A stretch of 64,000 nucleotides of DNA from Clostridiales bacterium Firm_14 (GCA_001604135.1 LVAT01000007.1:1-64000), one strand, 5' to 3'; shown: positions 44,142 through 53,978, numbered from the stretch's first letter. A program made the numbers and translations. The notes: generated by a model from the sequence alone, not told the origin.

Positions 44142-44177
44142 ACAAGGTTGTCCGTTTTTGGGACAACCTTGTTTTTG
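44142..44177 (+). terminator. Strong intrinsic terminator
   Basis: ACAAGGTTGTCC (44142-44153) and GGACAACCTTGT (44161-44172) form a perfect 12-base stem with a seven-base loop, followed by TTTTTG. Confidence 0.93.
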
Positions 44178-44190
44178 TGTGGATCTTGCC

Positions 44191-44221
44191 TTGAAGGATA
44201 TCGAAATCTTTGTGTTATAAT
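44191..44221 (+). promoter_or_regulatory. Candidate promoter of the topoisomerase operon
   Basis: TTGAAG (44191-44196) and TATAAT (44216-44221) are 19 bases apart, 52 bases before the start codon. Confidence 0.4.
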
Positions 44222-44272
44222 CGAAAAATCAAATACATATATATTATTTATTTATAAGGAGTCAGGTGGAAT

Positions 44273-46267
44273 ATGCCGGGTAAGAAAGATTACGGCAACG
44301 AGAGTATTTCGATGCTCAAGGGCGAAGATCGTGTAAGACTTCGTCCGGCTGTTATTTTCGGTTCAGACAATCTCGAAGGATGCATTCATTCTTTCTTCGA
44401 GATCCTTTCGAACTCTATCGACGAGGCCAGGGAAGGTCACGGCGATAAGATCATCATCACGAGATTTGCAGACGGTACCATTGAAGTTGAGGACTTTGGA
44501 CGCGGAATCCCTATGGATTACAATGCCAAAGAGGGGAGATACAACTGGGAACTCGTATACTGCGAGCTTTATGCGGGCGGTAAGTATAACAACAATTCTT
44601 CCGGTGACTATGAATTCTCATTGGGACTTAACGGTCTCGGCGCATGCGCTACGCAGTACGCGTCTGAATTCTTCCAGGTTACCGTATTCAGAGATCATAC
44701 AAAGTATGAGATGGGCTTTAAGAAGGGCGTACCTGTAACAGAGCTCATGCAGGAACCTTACAGATTCAGGAGAACCGGTACTATCCAGCGCTGGAAGCCT
44801 GATACAGAGGTATTTACAGAGATCATTATTCCTCTTGAGACATTTAAGGATATCATCAAGCGCCAGTCCGTTATCAACAGCGGAATCGAATTCATCCTTA
44901 AGGATGCCGAGTCAGGCGAAGAATTCTCATTCATGTATCCTGACGGAATCAAGGGATATGTCGATGAATTGAGCGACATGAAGGGCTTTACCGATACCTA
45001 CACATTCTCGGGTGAGGGCAGAGGCCGTGATAAGGAAGACCGTGACGAGTACAAGGTCAGGGCTGAAGTGGCTTTCTGCTTCAATAACGAAGTAAATGCC
45101 CTGGAATACTTCCATAACTCCAGTTTCCTTGAGCACGGCGGTTCACCGGATAAGGCTGTCAGGAATGCCTTTGTAGCCGAGATCGACAAGCAGATCAAGC
45201 TTAAGGATAAATACAAGGCTAATGAGTCCAGGATTACTTTCCAGGACGTTGCTGATTCATTGATCCTTGTTACCAATACATTCTCAACACAGACATCTTA
45301 CGAGAACCAGACAAAGAAGGCCATCAACAACAAGTTCATCCAGGACTTCATGACTCAGCTCATCAGAGACAACCTCGAGATCTGGTTTATCGAGAACAAG
45401 GACTTTGCAGCTAAGACCATCGAACAGATCCTCATAAACAAGCGTGCGCGTGAGAATGCCGAGAAGGCTAAGGTCAACATTAAGAAGACCCTCATGGGCA
45501 AAGTCGATATCAACAACAGGATCAAGAAGTTCGTTGACTGCAGAACAAAGGATGTTGCAAAGCGCGAGCTCTACATCGTAGAGGGTGACTCCGCTTTGGG
45601 TTCCGTTAAGCTCGGCCGTGACGCCGAATTCCAGGCTGTCATGCCTGTCAGAGGTAAGATCTTGAACTGCCTTAAGGCTGATTACGCCACCATCTTTAAG
45701 AGTGAGATCATCACGGATCTTCTTAAGGTATTGGGATGCGGTGTCGAGATCAAGAACAAGCACACAAAGGACATGAGCGCATTTAATCTTGATGACCTCA
45801 GATGGAACAAGATCATAATCTGCACCGATGCCGACGTCGACGGATTCCAGATCAGAACACTTATCCTTGCGATGCTCTACAGGCTTACTCCAACTCTTAT
45901 CGAGAAGGGATATGTCTATGTTGCCGAATCTCCTCTTTTCGAGATCACATACAGACCCAAGGGAAAGAATGCGCAGGAAGAGACATTCTTTGCGTTTAAC
46001 GAGAAGGAGAAGGCAGAGATCTTATCCAAGGTAGATCCCAAGCTCTGCACGATCCAGAGATCCAAAGGTTTGGGTGAGAACGAGCCTGAGATGATGTGGA
46101 AGACAACGATGAATCCGAAGTCTCGTAGACTCATCAAGGCTTGCCCCGAAGATGCAATGAAGACGGCAGAAATATTCGATCTTCTCCTCGGAGATAACCT
46201 CGCAGGAAGAAAACTCCATATCGAGATGGACGGAAAGAAGTACCTCGATATGCTTGATTTAGGGTGA
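44273..46267 (+). CDS. parE: Type IIA topoisomerase B subunit, divergent ParE/GyrB
   Basis: 664 residues. The GHKL ATPase has EILSNSIDEAREGHGD and VEDFGRGIPMD with SLGLNGLGACATQYAS, the TOPRIM domain has EGDSALGSVKLGRDAEFQAVMPVRGKILN (EGDSA from E437) and CTDADVDGFQIRTLIL. Several positions differ from the usual GyrB/ParE wording (LEGCIHSFFEILSN for the first helix, EGDSAL for EGDSAG). It is paired with an A subunit five bases downstream. Topoisomerase IV is the likely role (decatenation), assuming a regular gyrase exists elsewhere in the genome. AAGGAG precedes the ATG. Confidence 0.88.
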   Translation: MPGKKDYGNESISMLKGEDRVRLRPAVIFGSDNLEGCIHSFFEILSNSIDEAREGHGDKIIITRFADGTIEVEDFGRGIPMDYNAKEGRYNWELVYCELYAGGKYNNNSSGDYEFSLGLNGLGACATQYASEFFQVTVFRDHTKYEMGFKKGVPVTELMQEPYRFRRTGTIQRWKPDTEVFTEIIIPLETFKDIIKRQSVINSGIEFILKDAESGEEFSFMYPDGIKGYVDELSDMKGFTDTYTFSGEGRGRDKEDRDEYKVRAEVAFCFNNEVNALEYFHNSSFLEHGGSPDKAVRNAFVAEIDKQIKLKDKYKANESRITFQDVADSLILVTNTFSTQTSYENQTKKAINNKFIQDFMTQLIRDNLEIWFIENKDFAAKTIEQILINKRARENAEKAKVNIKKTLMGKVDINNRIKKFVDCRTKDVAKRELYIVEGDSALGSVKLGRDAEFQAVMPVRGKILNCLKADYATIFKSEIITDLLKVLGCGVEIKNKHTKDMSAFNLDDLRWNKIIICTDADVDGFQIRTLILAMLYRLTPTLIEKGYVYVAESPLFEITYRPKGKNAQEETFFAFNEKEKAEILSKVDPKLCTIQRSKGLGENEPEMMWKTTMNPKSRRLIKACPEDAMKTAEIFDLLLGDNLAGRKLHIEMDGKKYLDMLDLG

Positions 46268-46272
46268 TGTAA

Positions 46273-48534
46273 ATGGCACGTAAGAAAAAAGAAGATATCA
46301 ATTCAGATTCACTGAAAGCAAAGCTTACAGACAGCAATGCGAAGGACATGCCGGCTATAGACCAGCCGATCACGGAGATGCTCGAGATCAACTACATGCC
46401 GTATGCGATGAGTGTCATCGTATCCCGTGCCATTCCCGAGATCGACGGCTTCAAGCCTTCACACCGTAAGCTCCTTTACACAATGTATAAGATGGGCCTT
46501 TTGGGCGGCAACAGGACCAAGTCCGCAAACGTAGTGGGACAGACGATGAAGCTCAATCCTCACGGCGACCAGGCCATCTACGATACGATGGTAAGACTTA
46601 CGAGAGGTAACGGCTCGTTACTGCATCCTTTCGTTGATTCGAAGGGTAACTTCGGTAAGCAGTATTCCAGAGACATGCAGTGCGCTGCACCCCGTTATAC
46701 GGAAGTAAGACTCGAGAAGATCTGTGAAGAGATCTTCAAGGGCATAGACAAAGATGCCGTCGATATGGTTGATAACTATGACGGTACTCTCAAAGAACCC
46801 ACATTGCTTCCTACGACATTCCCGGCAGTTCTCGTTAATGCGAACCAGGGTATCGCCGTAGGCATGGCATCCAATATCTGCTCATTCAATCTTGCTGAAG
46901 TATGCGCTGCTACTGAAGCATATATGAGAGATCCCAATACCGATCTTCTGGAGATCATGCCTGCGCCTGATTTCTCCGGCGGCGGCAAGATCCTTTACAG
47001 CAAAGAGCAGATGAAGGCGATCTACGATACCGGTAAGGGCACATTCTCCGTCAGAGCCAAGTATCAGGTAGATAAGGCAAAGAATCTCATCGAGATCACT
47101 GAGATACCTTATTCCACGAGCGTTGAGGCGATCATTGATAATATCGCTGATCTCGTTAAGAGCGGTAAGGCCAAGGAGATTGCCGACATCCGTGATGAGA
47201 CTGACCTTGACGGTCTTAAGATCACGATCGACTGCAAGCGCGGTACTGACCACGAACAGCTCATGACAAAGCTCTTCAGATTCACCAAGCTCGAAGATAC
47301 TTTCTCATGCAATTTCAATATCCTTATCGACGGTTCGCCGAGAGTAATGGGTATTGCCCAGATACTTGATGAATGGCTCAAGTGGAGAAGAACATGCGTC
47401 TGCCGTGAGCTTTCATTTAACCTCGATAAGATGAAGAAGAAGCTGCACTTGCTTGATGGTCTCGCAGTAATCCTCTTGGACATTGATAAGGCGATCAAGA
47501 TCATCAGAGAGACAGAACTCGAAGCTGACGTTATCCCTAACCTCATGAAAGGCTTCGGCATCGATGAGGAACAGGCTGAATACGTAGCAGAGATCAAGCT
47601 CCGCAACATCAACAAGCAGTACATCCTAAACAGGATCTCCGACAGGGATAAGCTGAAGGCCGATATCGCTGATACCGAAGATCTCCTTGGAAGCCCCAGA
47701 AGGATCAACAACCTCATTGCAAAGACTTTGAAGGAAGTTGCCGAGAAGTACGGCCAGCCGAGAAGATCCGAGCTCGTAGGCGCAGAGGAGACAGAGACAT
47801 TTGTCGAATCGGCTGTCATTCCTGATTACAGGCTCCATCTCATGCTTACGCGTCACGGTTATCTTAAGAAGCACACAATGAAGTCACTTCAGAGTGCCGG
47901 CGAACTTAAGACCAAGGATGACGATGAGATATTCATGGGATTCGAGTGCGAGAATAAGTCAGATCTCCTGATCTTCACCGACAAGTGCAATCTCTATAAG
48001 ACTCACGTTTACGACTTCTCCGATACGAAGCCGGGTGATCTCGGTCACTTCCTTAACAGTGAGCTCGAAATGGAAGACGGTGAGAGACCGATGTTCATGA
48101 TCTCGACGACAGATTATAAGGGCATCCTCTTTATCGCTTTCGAGAACGGTAAGGCTGCAAGATTCCCCATCTCCGCATATGAGACGAAGCAGAACAGAAA
48201 GAAGCTCATCAATGCTTACTTTGACGGCAGCAAGGCAGTAGGATTCATCCTCCTTGATGAAGAAGAGGATCCGGATCTTATTGTTACCAACACGCTTGAT
48301 AAAGCTGCAGTATTTAAGGCTTCGCTGATCCCTCTTAAGACTACGAGAACGACACAGGGCGTTCAGCTCCTCGCATCGAAGAAGGGTTCAGTGCTGAGAT
48401 CGCTCTCGCGCCTTGCGGAAGTCGATGTACAGGATCCCGAGTATTACAGGATCCGCAAGGTGCCTGCTATAGGCTACTACATAAAGGAAAATTCTTTGGA
48501 GGCAAAGCAGGTTAGCTTTGATGATTTGAAGTGA
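46273..48534 (+). CDS. parC: Type IIA topoisomerase A subunit, divergent ParC/GyrA
   Basis: 753 residues. YAMSVIVSRAIPEIDGFKPSHRKLLYTM, HPHGD-like LNPHGDQAIYDTMVRL and AAPRYTEVRLEKI with the DNA-linking Y142 are the catalytic elements; a long helical coiled coil and a C-terminal beta-pinwheel-like region (from about 500) follow. EIDGFKPSH replaces the usual DVRDGLKPV. No GyrA box is evident, which favours topoisomerase IV. It overlaps the next gene by four bases (GTGA). Confidence 0.88.
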   Translation: MARKKKEDINSDSLKAKLTDSNAKDMPAIDQPITEMLEINYMPYAMSVIVSRAIPEIDGFKPSHRKLLYTMYKMGLLGGNRTKSANVVGQTMKLNPHGDQAIYDTMVRLTRGNGSLLHPFVDSKGNFGKQYSRDMQCAAPRYTEVRLEKICEEIFKGIDKDAVDMVDNYDGTLKEPTLLPTTFPAVLVNANQGIAVGMASNICSFNLAEVCAATEAYMRDPNTDLLEIMPAPDFSGGGKILYSKEQMKAIYDTGKGTFSVRAKYQVDKAKNLIEITEIPYSTSVEAIIDNIADLVKSGKAKEIADIRDETDLDGLKITIDCKRGTDHEQLMTKLFRFTKLEDTFSCNFNILIDGSPRVMGIAQILDEWLKWRRTCVCRELSFNLDKMKKKLHLLDGLAVILLDIDKAIKIIRETELEADVIPNLMKGFGIDEEQAEYVAEIKLRNINKQYILNRISDRDKLKADIADTEDLLGSPRRINNLIAKTLKEVAEKYGQPRRSELVGAEETETFVESAVIPDYRLHLMLTRHGYLKKHTMKSLQSAGELKTKDDDEIFMGFECENKSDLLIFTDKCNLYKTHVYDFSDTKPGDLGHFLNSELEMEDGERPMFMISTTDYKGILFIAFENGKAARFPISAYETKQNRKKLINAYFDGSKAVGFILLDEEEDPDLIVTNTLDKAAVFKASLIPLKTTRTTQGVQLLASKKGSVLRSLSRLAEVDVQDPEYYRIRKVPAIGYYIKENSLEAKQVSFDDLK

Positions 48535-50429
48535 CGGTATTTTCTTCCGAGTATTATGTCGCAGAAGACGAGATAAAGGACACAAGAGGCTACACCATAG
48601 CAGCCGTCCTTTGTGCTGTCATGCTGATCGCATTAACGATAACGACATTTGTTCTCGGAAGAAAGAATGCTTACGAACTTGAGACGGTTCCGAGCTTCGA
48701 ACTCGCAATAAACGAAGGCCGCTACGGTGATGCGCTTGATATCTACCGCGGCATTCAGGATGAGGTCCTGAAGTCATCTCCTGACGACCAGGCATCCAAT
48801 GCAACGCGCATCCAGATGCTCGATGACATGCAGAATATCGTAAGAGAGCACGTCGATGAGCTCTGCAACCGAATCATCAGCAACCGTTACGTGCTTACTC
48901 CGAGTGATATTAATTTCCTCGATTCCATGAAGGAACTTACGAGCTCTGTCGTATCCGAGAGACTTTACGGCATCTGTGAAGAATTCCTTTTGGGCAAGGT
49001 CGAGAAACCGGTAGTTACTTACTTTTTCGAGCAGCTTCAGCCGATCGGTAATTTCTCTGCTACCGCAAACCCGCTCCTTCGTGAGTTGGATTTCATTGAG
49101 ACTGCTACAGGTGATGTACAGACAGCAGAGACTTCACTCGAGAAGGGCGATTACATCGCAGCAGTAAAGAAGTATACACAGGTCAATACCAGTTATGACG
49201 GCTTTGTAGGTGACTACAGCGGAAAGCGGATAGCAGCCATCAAGGAAACGATGTATGAGCCCATGATGGCCGAAGGAGAGCATCTCCTTGACACATATAA
49301 GTTCTATTCCGCAGAGAGCCTGTTCTCTGATCTCGCGGTCATATTCCCTGAAGATGAAATGATCAAGAGCAATCTCCTGACTGCCACATCGCACACAAGC
49401 GAGGTCAAGGAATACAGGGGCAAGATCGAGTGCATCTGCGTAAGATCTCTTATTGCAGATACCGAAGTCGCATTCTCAGGCCGTTATCATTCAAGCAATA
49501 CGAATCTTCATCTGACCGCAAGGGAATTCGAGAAGATATTGGAAAATCTCTATGAAAGAGGATATGTCCTTGTCGATGTCGAAGACCTGATCGACCAGAG
49601 CGATCCGACATTCCTTTTGGAGCGTAATCTTAAGGTGCCCAAGGGCAAGAAGCCTTTGATCGTCGTTATCGAAGACCTCCAGTATGGTGTGGCGGATTAC
49701 AGATGCGGAACATGCAGAAGACTTGTGCTTAACGATGAGAACCAGGTCTGCGGCGAATACCAGAATAATGCGGGTGAGACTGTAGTCAGCAGAACGGCTG
49801 AAGCGATCGGCCTTCTTGATGTCTTTGTCGAAAAGCATCCGGACTTCACTTATGACGGCGCCAAGGGAATCATCTCTGTAAGCGGCCATGAAGCATGCTT
49901 CGGATACGTTGTTGCGGCAGGAGAACTCGAAGACAGAAATGCTGCATTGTCCGCTGCAAATCTCCCTCAGCTTACGGGCATCACGAATGATGACATTGAT
50001 TTTGCCAGAGAAAAAGTCATGGAGATCAAGAACGTTTTGGCTGATAACGGCTGGAAGTTTGCTTCATGCACATATTCATATATCGAAGACTGCAGAAACA
50101 CCGAGAAGCAGGTGCTCATCGACGATTTCGTAAAGTGGCAGGACCAGATAGGAACCCTGTTCGGAGAAGTGCACATTCTGGTATATCCGAACGGTAATTA
50201 TATCTATGGTACGGATGACAGGGCGGTATATTTTAAGAACCGCGGATTCAGGATATTCTTCGGCGGCGGCGCTACGCCTTATCACATCTATGGAGACAAT
50301 TACCTGTTTGTCGATCGTGCGATGATGAGCTATACGACCTTGACCAGAAAGGCCTATAAGGAACTTTTCGACTATAACGAGATCGTTGATCCCGTCAGAA
50401 CGCAGAATTCAGACACGAAAAACACTTGA
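48531..50429 (+). CDS. Membrane-anchored polysaccharide deacetylase-like protein
   Basis: 632 residues, GTG start fused to the parC stop (GTGA), no separate ribosome site, so coupled translation. A short cytoplasmic part is followed by one membrane helix (about 23-44), a helical repeat region (about 55-270) and a C-terminal NodB-like domain: KPLIVVIEDLQYG, FVEKHPDFTYDGAKGIISVSGHEACFGYVVAAG, WKFASCTYSYIEDC and HILVYPNGNYIYG. The HPDF..GAKG..GY wording is that of clostridial deacetylase-like proteins. The usual metal triad (D-H-H) is only partly visible, so activity is uncertain. Why it is coupled to topoisomerase genes is not clear. Confidence 0.72.
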   Translation: MTVFSSEYYVAEDEIKDTRGYTIAAVLCAVMLIALTITTFVLGRKNAYELETVPSFELAINEGRYGDALDIYRGIQDEVLKSSPDDQASNATRIQMLDDMQNIVREHVDELCNRIISNRYVLTPSDINFLDSMKELTSSVVSERLYGICEEFLLGKVEKPVVTYFFEQLQPIGNFSATANPLLRELDFIETATGDVQTAETSLEKGDYIAAVKKYTQVNTSYDGFVGDYSGKRIAAIKETMYEPMMAEGEHLLDTYKFYSAESLFSDLAVIFPEDEMIKSNLLTATSHTSEVKEYRGKIECICVRSLIADTEVAFSGRYHSSNTNLHLTAREFEKILENLYERGYVLVDVEDLIDQSDPTFLLERNLKVPKGKKPLIVVIEDLQYGVADYRCGTCRRLVLNDENQVCGEYQNNAGETVVSRTAEAIGLLDVFVEKHPDFTYDGAKGIISVSGHEACFGYVVAAGELEDRNAALSAANLPQLTGITNDDIDFAREKVMEIKNVLADNGWKFASCTYSYIEDCRNTEKQVLIDDFVKWQDQIGTLFGEVHILVYPNGNYIYGTDDRAVYFKNRGFRIFFGGGATPYHIYGDNYLFVDRAMMSYTTLTRKAYKELFDYNEIVDPVRTQNSDTKNT

Positions 50430-50433
50430 TAGC

Positions 50434-50497
50434 GTAATATTAATATTACATTTCATTTTTGATTTCTTTGTACACATAAAGTGTTTTTTATTATAAT
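50434..50497 (+). promoter_or_regulatory. Palindrome and promoter of the PH-domain gene
   Basis: A perfect 16-base palindrome GTAATATTAATATTAC lies at 50434-50449. TTGTAC (50468-50473) and TATAAT (50492-50497) with an 18-base spacer make a plausible promoter 46 bases before the start codon. The ribosome site GGGAG can pair with CTTCC just upstream. Confidence 0.5.
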
Positions 50498-50542
50498 GTA
50501 AGTTGTGAAGAGCAATATGCCTTCCCGAAGGGAGCAATAATT

Positions 50543-50998
50543 ATGGGCAGAATTGATAAGCTTACAAATCTTACCGAGAAGGAAGAGATCCTTTGGCAGG
50601 ACAGAAAGAGATATTTCGGCATGCCCATCTCTTTTACCATTTACAGCTTCACGCAGAACAAACTGTATTATAAGAAGGGAATCTTCAACATCAGTTCAGA
50701 AGAGATCCTCTTATACAGAGTCTTGGATATCACATTTAAGCAGTCTATCTGGCAGAAGATATTCGGCGTAGGTTCTGTAATCTTAACTACGGCTGATAAG
50801 AGTTCACCTGTGCTTGAACTTAAGAATATCAAGACTCCTGACAGGATCAGGAAGGCTTTGAGCAATCTTGTCGAACAGAGACGCGAAGACAAGAGAGTTA
50901 CCGGTAAGGAAATGTTCGGCGCTGCCGGAATGTTCCATGATCACGGCGATCTTGAAGGTGTTGACCTTGACGGTGACGGAATAATCGATGTTCATTAA
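50543..50998 (+). CDS. Bacterial PH-domain protein with EF-loop-like tail
   Basis: 151 residues. About residues 12-110 match a bacterial PH domain (EEILWQDRKRYFGMPISFTIYSFTQNKLYYKKGIF in parts: ILWQDRKRYFGMP, then LYYKKGIFNISSEEILLYRV; DITFKQSIWQKIFGVGSVIL). The C-terminal DLEGVDLDGDGIIDVH carries a D-x-D-x-D-G calcium-loop pattern. No signal peptide or membrane helix. It is followed by the sirtuin gene 14 bases later, so it is probably the first gene of that operon. Confidence 0.82.
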   Translation: MGRIDKLTNLTEKEEILWQDRKRYFGMPISFTIYSFTQNKLYYKKGIFNISSEEILLYRVLDITFKQSIWQKIFGVGSVILTTADKSSPVLELKNIKTPDRIRKALSNLVEQRREDKRVTGKEMFGAAGMFHDHGDLEGVDLDGDGIIDVH

Positions 50999-51012
50999 TT
51001 GAGGTTTGGTAA

Positions 51013-51996
51013 GTGGAAACAAGGATTGACAGATTCGGCAGTGTCCGTGAGGACAAGATAAAGCAGCTCAAGGAGTTGATCGAAGAGTCTAAATATATCG
51101 TGTTCCTCGGAGGAGCAGGTGTATCCACCGAGAGCGGAATTCCTGATTTCAGAAGCGGCGCCGGCATCTACAATACTGAGAGCGGTACCAAGTACAGACC
51201 TATCGATATCATCGCTCATGATTTCTTCATGGAGCATCCTGAAGATTTCTATGATTTCTATAAGCGTAAGCTCATCTATCCTGATGCAAGACCCAATAAG
51301 GCTCACAAGGCTCTCGTAAGACTTGAGAGACAGGGAAAGCTTAAGGCCATCATCACTCAGAATATCGATAACCTCCACCAGGAAGCAGGCAGTAAGTGCG
51401 TGATCGAGCTTCACGGTTCAGTTTACAGAAACTACTGCATGGACTGCGGCAAGAAGTTCAATATTGAATACATTGCTTCTCAGGAAGGTGTTCCTCACTG
51501 TGACAAGTGCGGCGGCATCGTAAGACCTGACATCGTTCTTTATGAAGAGAACTTGGAGCACGAGAATGTTGATAATGCGATCAAGGCAGTTAAGAAGTGC
51601 GACCTCATGATCATTGCCGGAACATCGCTTACGGTTTATCCGGCTGCTACTTTCGCACAGTTCTTAAAGCATGACCGCATCGTTATCATTAACAAGAGTT
51701 CGACATATATGGATCTTAAGGCTTTGCTTACGATCCACGATAATGTAGGTGAAGTTCTAGATAAGGTAGTTCCGAAGCGTGTATCAAGGAAGACGACAGC
51801 TTCCAAGACAGGCGCTAAGAAGAGTACGTCAAAGAAGACAACTTCTAAGACAACAACCAAAGCAGCTCCTAAGACAACCACAAAGGCAGCACAAAAGACT
51901 ACGGCTAAGGCTGCTCCGAAGAAAGAAACAGCCAAGAAACCTTCAGCTAAGAAACCTGCAGCTTCAAAGGCGAAGAAGGATGAAAGCAAATCTTAA
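51013..51996 (+). CDS. SIR2 family NAD-dependent deacylase with histone H1-like tail
   Basis: 327 residues, GTG start with GAGG eight bases upstream. Residues 1-250 are a complete sirtuin: FLGGAGVSTESGIPDFRSGAGIY (NAD loop), TQNIDNLHQEAG, catalytic H134 in ELHGS, zinc C142, C145, C163, C166, and IIAGTSLTVYPA. The last 70 residues are almost only Lys, Thr, Ala, Ser and Pro in short repeats (KTTSKTTTKAAPK style), like histone H1 or bacterial H1-like proteins, and would be strongly positive. The tail may tether the deacylase to DNA or be itself an acylated target. The next gene starts within its last codons. Confidence 0.93.
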   Translation: METRIDRFGSVREDKIKQLKELIEESKYIVFLGGAGVSTESGIPDFRSGAGIYNTESGTKYRPIDIIAHDFFMEHPEDFYDFYKRKLIYPDARPNKAHKALVRLERQGKLKAIITQNIDNLHQEAGSKCVIELHGSVYRNYCMDCGKKFNIEYIASQEGVPHCDKCGGIVRPDIVLYEENLEHENVDNAIKAVKKCDLMIIAGTSLTVYPAATFAQFLKHDRIVIINKSSTYMDLKALLTIHDNVGEVLDKVVPKRVSRKTTASKTGAKKSTSKKTTSKTTTKAAPKTTTKAAQKTTAKAAPKKETAKKPSAKKPAASKAKKDESKS

Positions 51997-53842
51997 CTAC
52001 TACGAAGAAAAGGATAAATCGATAATTGCCGATCTTGCCTCTTATGGAAGGCAGAGCGGCATTTTATCATTCTTCAGACTGATTACTTTTCTTGGAGCGG
52101 CAGGGCTTATCATCGGCGGTATTGCATCACAGATACCGGCGCTTTATATTTCCGGCGCTTTCATTTTCTTAAGCTTTATCATTTTCTGCATCGTTCACGG
52201 AAGGATCCTGGATAAGGTCAATTATCTTACTGAATTATCCAAGGTTAATTCTTCTTATATCGCCAGGATCAAGGGCGATTTCAATGAGCTCCGCAATATC
52301 GCTGTAAAGGGCTTGAAGAGGGCAGAAGATATAGGTCTTGCAAAGAGCAGGCTATACGGAAAGGACTTCGAAGTTGCCGATCACGATTACTGCGTTGATC
52401 TTGATGTCTTCGGAAAGAAATCCCTTTTCTCACTTCTTAACGTTTCCGAGACTTCTTTCGGCAGAAGAAGATTTGCCGAGAGCCTTTTAAATCCGCATGT
52501 TTCAGAGATTACCACAGACGAGCTTAAGTCAAAGCAGGCTTCGGTTAAGGAGCTTATCGGCAAGCCCGATGTCCTTATGGATTATCAGGCAACGGCGAGA
52601 CTCGGAAGAATGGTGAAAGATCCCAAGGCTCTTATGGATTTTGCAGGGAACGGATCGAAAACGAAGACCATTGCAAATGTCCTCGGAATTATAGGATGCG
52701 TTATCTGGGTTTCGGTTCCCATAGCTTATGTCATCGTTCCCGATTATGCTGCGGCAACTATCCCTTCCTGTCTTATCATCAACCTGTTCATCTTCATGGC
52801 AGGCCGTATCTTCAATGACGTTTATCTTAAGGCGTGCGAGGGAATGCCTGCACAGGTAAAGACGATACTTAAGCTCTATAAGATCCTTGAGAATGCAGGC
52901 TTTGAGGACGAAGGGCTGAAGTCACTCATAAAGGGTTCTGATGAATCAAAGGGTGCATATGAATCATTAAAGAAGCTTAACGATGTGCTTAAGATCGCAG
53001 GACTCCGTTCACAGCCTTTGTTTGCTCTGTTACTAAATCTTATAGCTCCTTTGGATTATCTGATCTCATTCATGCTCGGCAACTGGGCCGTAAATCACGG
53101 CAAGTACCTGCCGTCTTATATCAGCGGTTTATCAGAAGTGGAAGCGCTTATGTGCGCTGCACAGACAGGTCTTGTTCTTCCTGTAAGCACTTTCCCTGTA
53201 TTTGTTGAATCGGATAATGCAGTAGATAATGCTTATTTTGAAGGTTATGACCTTGCCCATCCGCTCCTTGCGATCGATACTGTCGTCAGGAATTCCGTAA
53301 AGATCAGTAATGACATTGCGATCATCACAGGTTCTAACATGTCCGGCAAGACAACTATGATAAGGACCGTCGGTGTATGTACGATCCTCTCGCTTACAGG
53401 CGGTCTTGTACCTGCAACAAACCTGAAGCTTGGCAGGATGAGGGTAATGAGCTCCATGAGGATCGTCGACAGCATTGAGGAGAATATGAGTACTTTTAAG
53501 GCAGAACTCATAAGGATCTCCGGAATAGTTAATGCAGCAGGGGAAGAGAAGGCTCTGTTATTCCTCATTGATGAGATATTCAGGGGAACGAACTCAGATG
53601 ACAGGACCGAAGGTGCCCTTACTGTTCTTAAGAAGTTATCGAAGCCTTATATCTGCGGCCTTATGACAACGCACGATTATGCGATGATCGATAAGACGCA
53701 GACAGGTTTTGACAATATACGTTATTATCACTTCTCGGAGTCTTATACGGACACGGAAATAGTCTTTGACTATAAGCTGGCATCCGGAATAAGCAGGCAA
53801 TCAAACGCTAAGTACCTTATGAAACTGGTCGGAATCGAATGA
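51980..53842 (+). CDS. Membrane-anchored MutS-like ATPase
   Basis: 620 residues, starting at the ATG that overlaps the sirtuin stop by 17 bases (AAGG nine bases upstream). Two membrane helices (about residues 28-48 and 50-68) precede a MutS core without mismatch-recognition domain: lever/clamp helices about 80-400 with two more hydrophobic stretches near 233-275, then the ATPase with Walker A GSNMSGKT (451-458), SLTGGLVPA, STFKAELIRI, Walker B LLFLIDEIFRGTNSDDR and TTHDY. This is the layout of the MutS-related membrane family of Bacillota, whose function is unknown. Coupling to a sirtuin is unusual. Confidence 0.88.
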   Translation: MKANLNYYEEKDKSIIADLASYGRQSGILSFFRLITFLGAAGLIIGGIASQIPALYISGAFIFLSFIIFCIVHGRILDKVNYLTELSKVNSSYIARIKGDFNELRNIAVKGLKRAEDIGLAKSRLYGKDFEVADHDYCVDLDVFGKKSLFSLLNVSETSFGRRRFAESLLNPHVSEITTDELKSKQASVKELIGKPDVLMDYQATARLGRMVKDPKALMDFAGNGSKTKTIANVLGIIGCVIWVSVPIAYVIVPDYAAATIPSCLIINLFIFMAGRIFNDVYLKACEGMPAQVKTILKLYKILENAGFEDEGLKSLIKGSDESKGAYESLKKLNDVLKIAGLRSQPLFALLLNLIAPLDYLISFMLGNWAVNHGKYLPSYISGLSEVEALMCAAQTGLVLPVSTFPVFVESDNAVDNAYFEGYDLAHPLLAIDTVVRNSVKISNDIAIITGSNMSGKTTMIRTVGVCTILSLTGGLVPATNLKLGRMRVMSSMRIVDSIEENMSTFKAELIRISGIVNAAGEEKALLFLIDEIFRGTNSDDRTEGALTVLKKLSKPYICGLMTTHDYAMIDKTQTGFDNIRYYHFSESYTDTEIVFDYKLASGISRQSNAKYLMKLVGIE

Positions 53843-53978
53843 TATAGAGGCGAAAATTTTTCATTTTTACCTCATTTATGTCAGTTTTTGGATAACAAAT
53901 GTTAAATTTGTTGACTAGTATTCTTGATTTCTTATTTTCTATTCATTAGAATTATCTTGGAGAGAAGGTGTTTAGATA

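Noticed and set aside
51779-51979. Arg/Gln-rich N-terminal extension of the MutS-like protein
   Set aside because: It is the Lys/Thr-rich sirtuin tail read in another frame. The ATG at 51980 has a ribosome site and gives a normal protein start.
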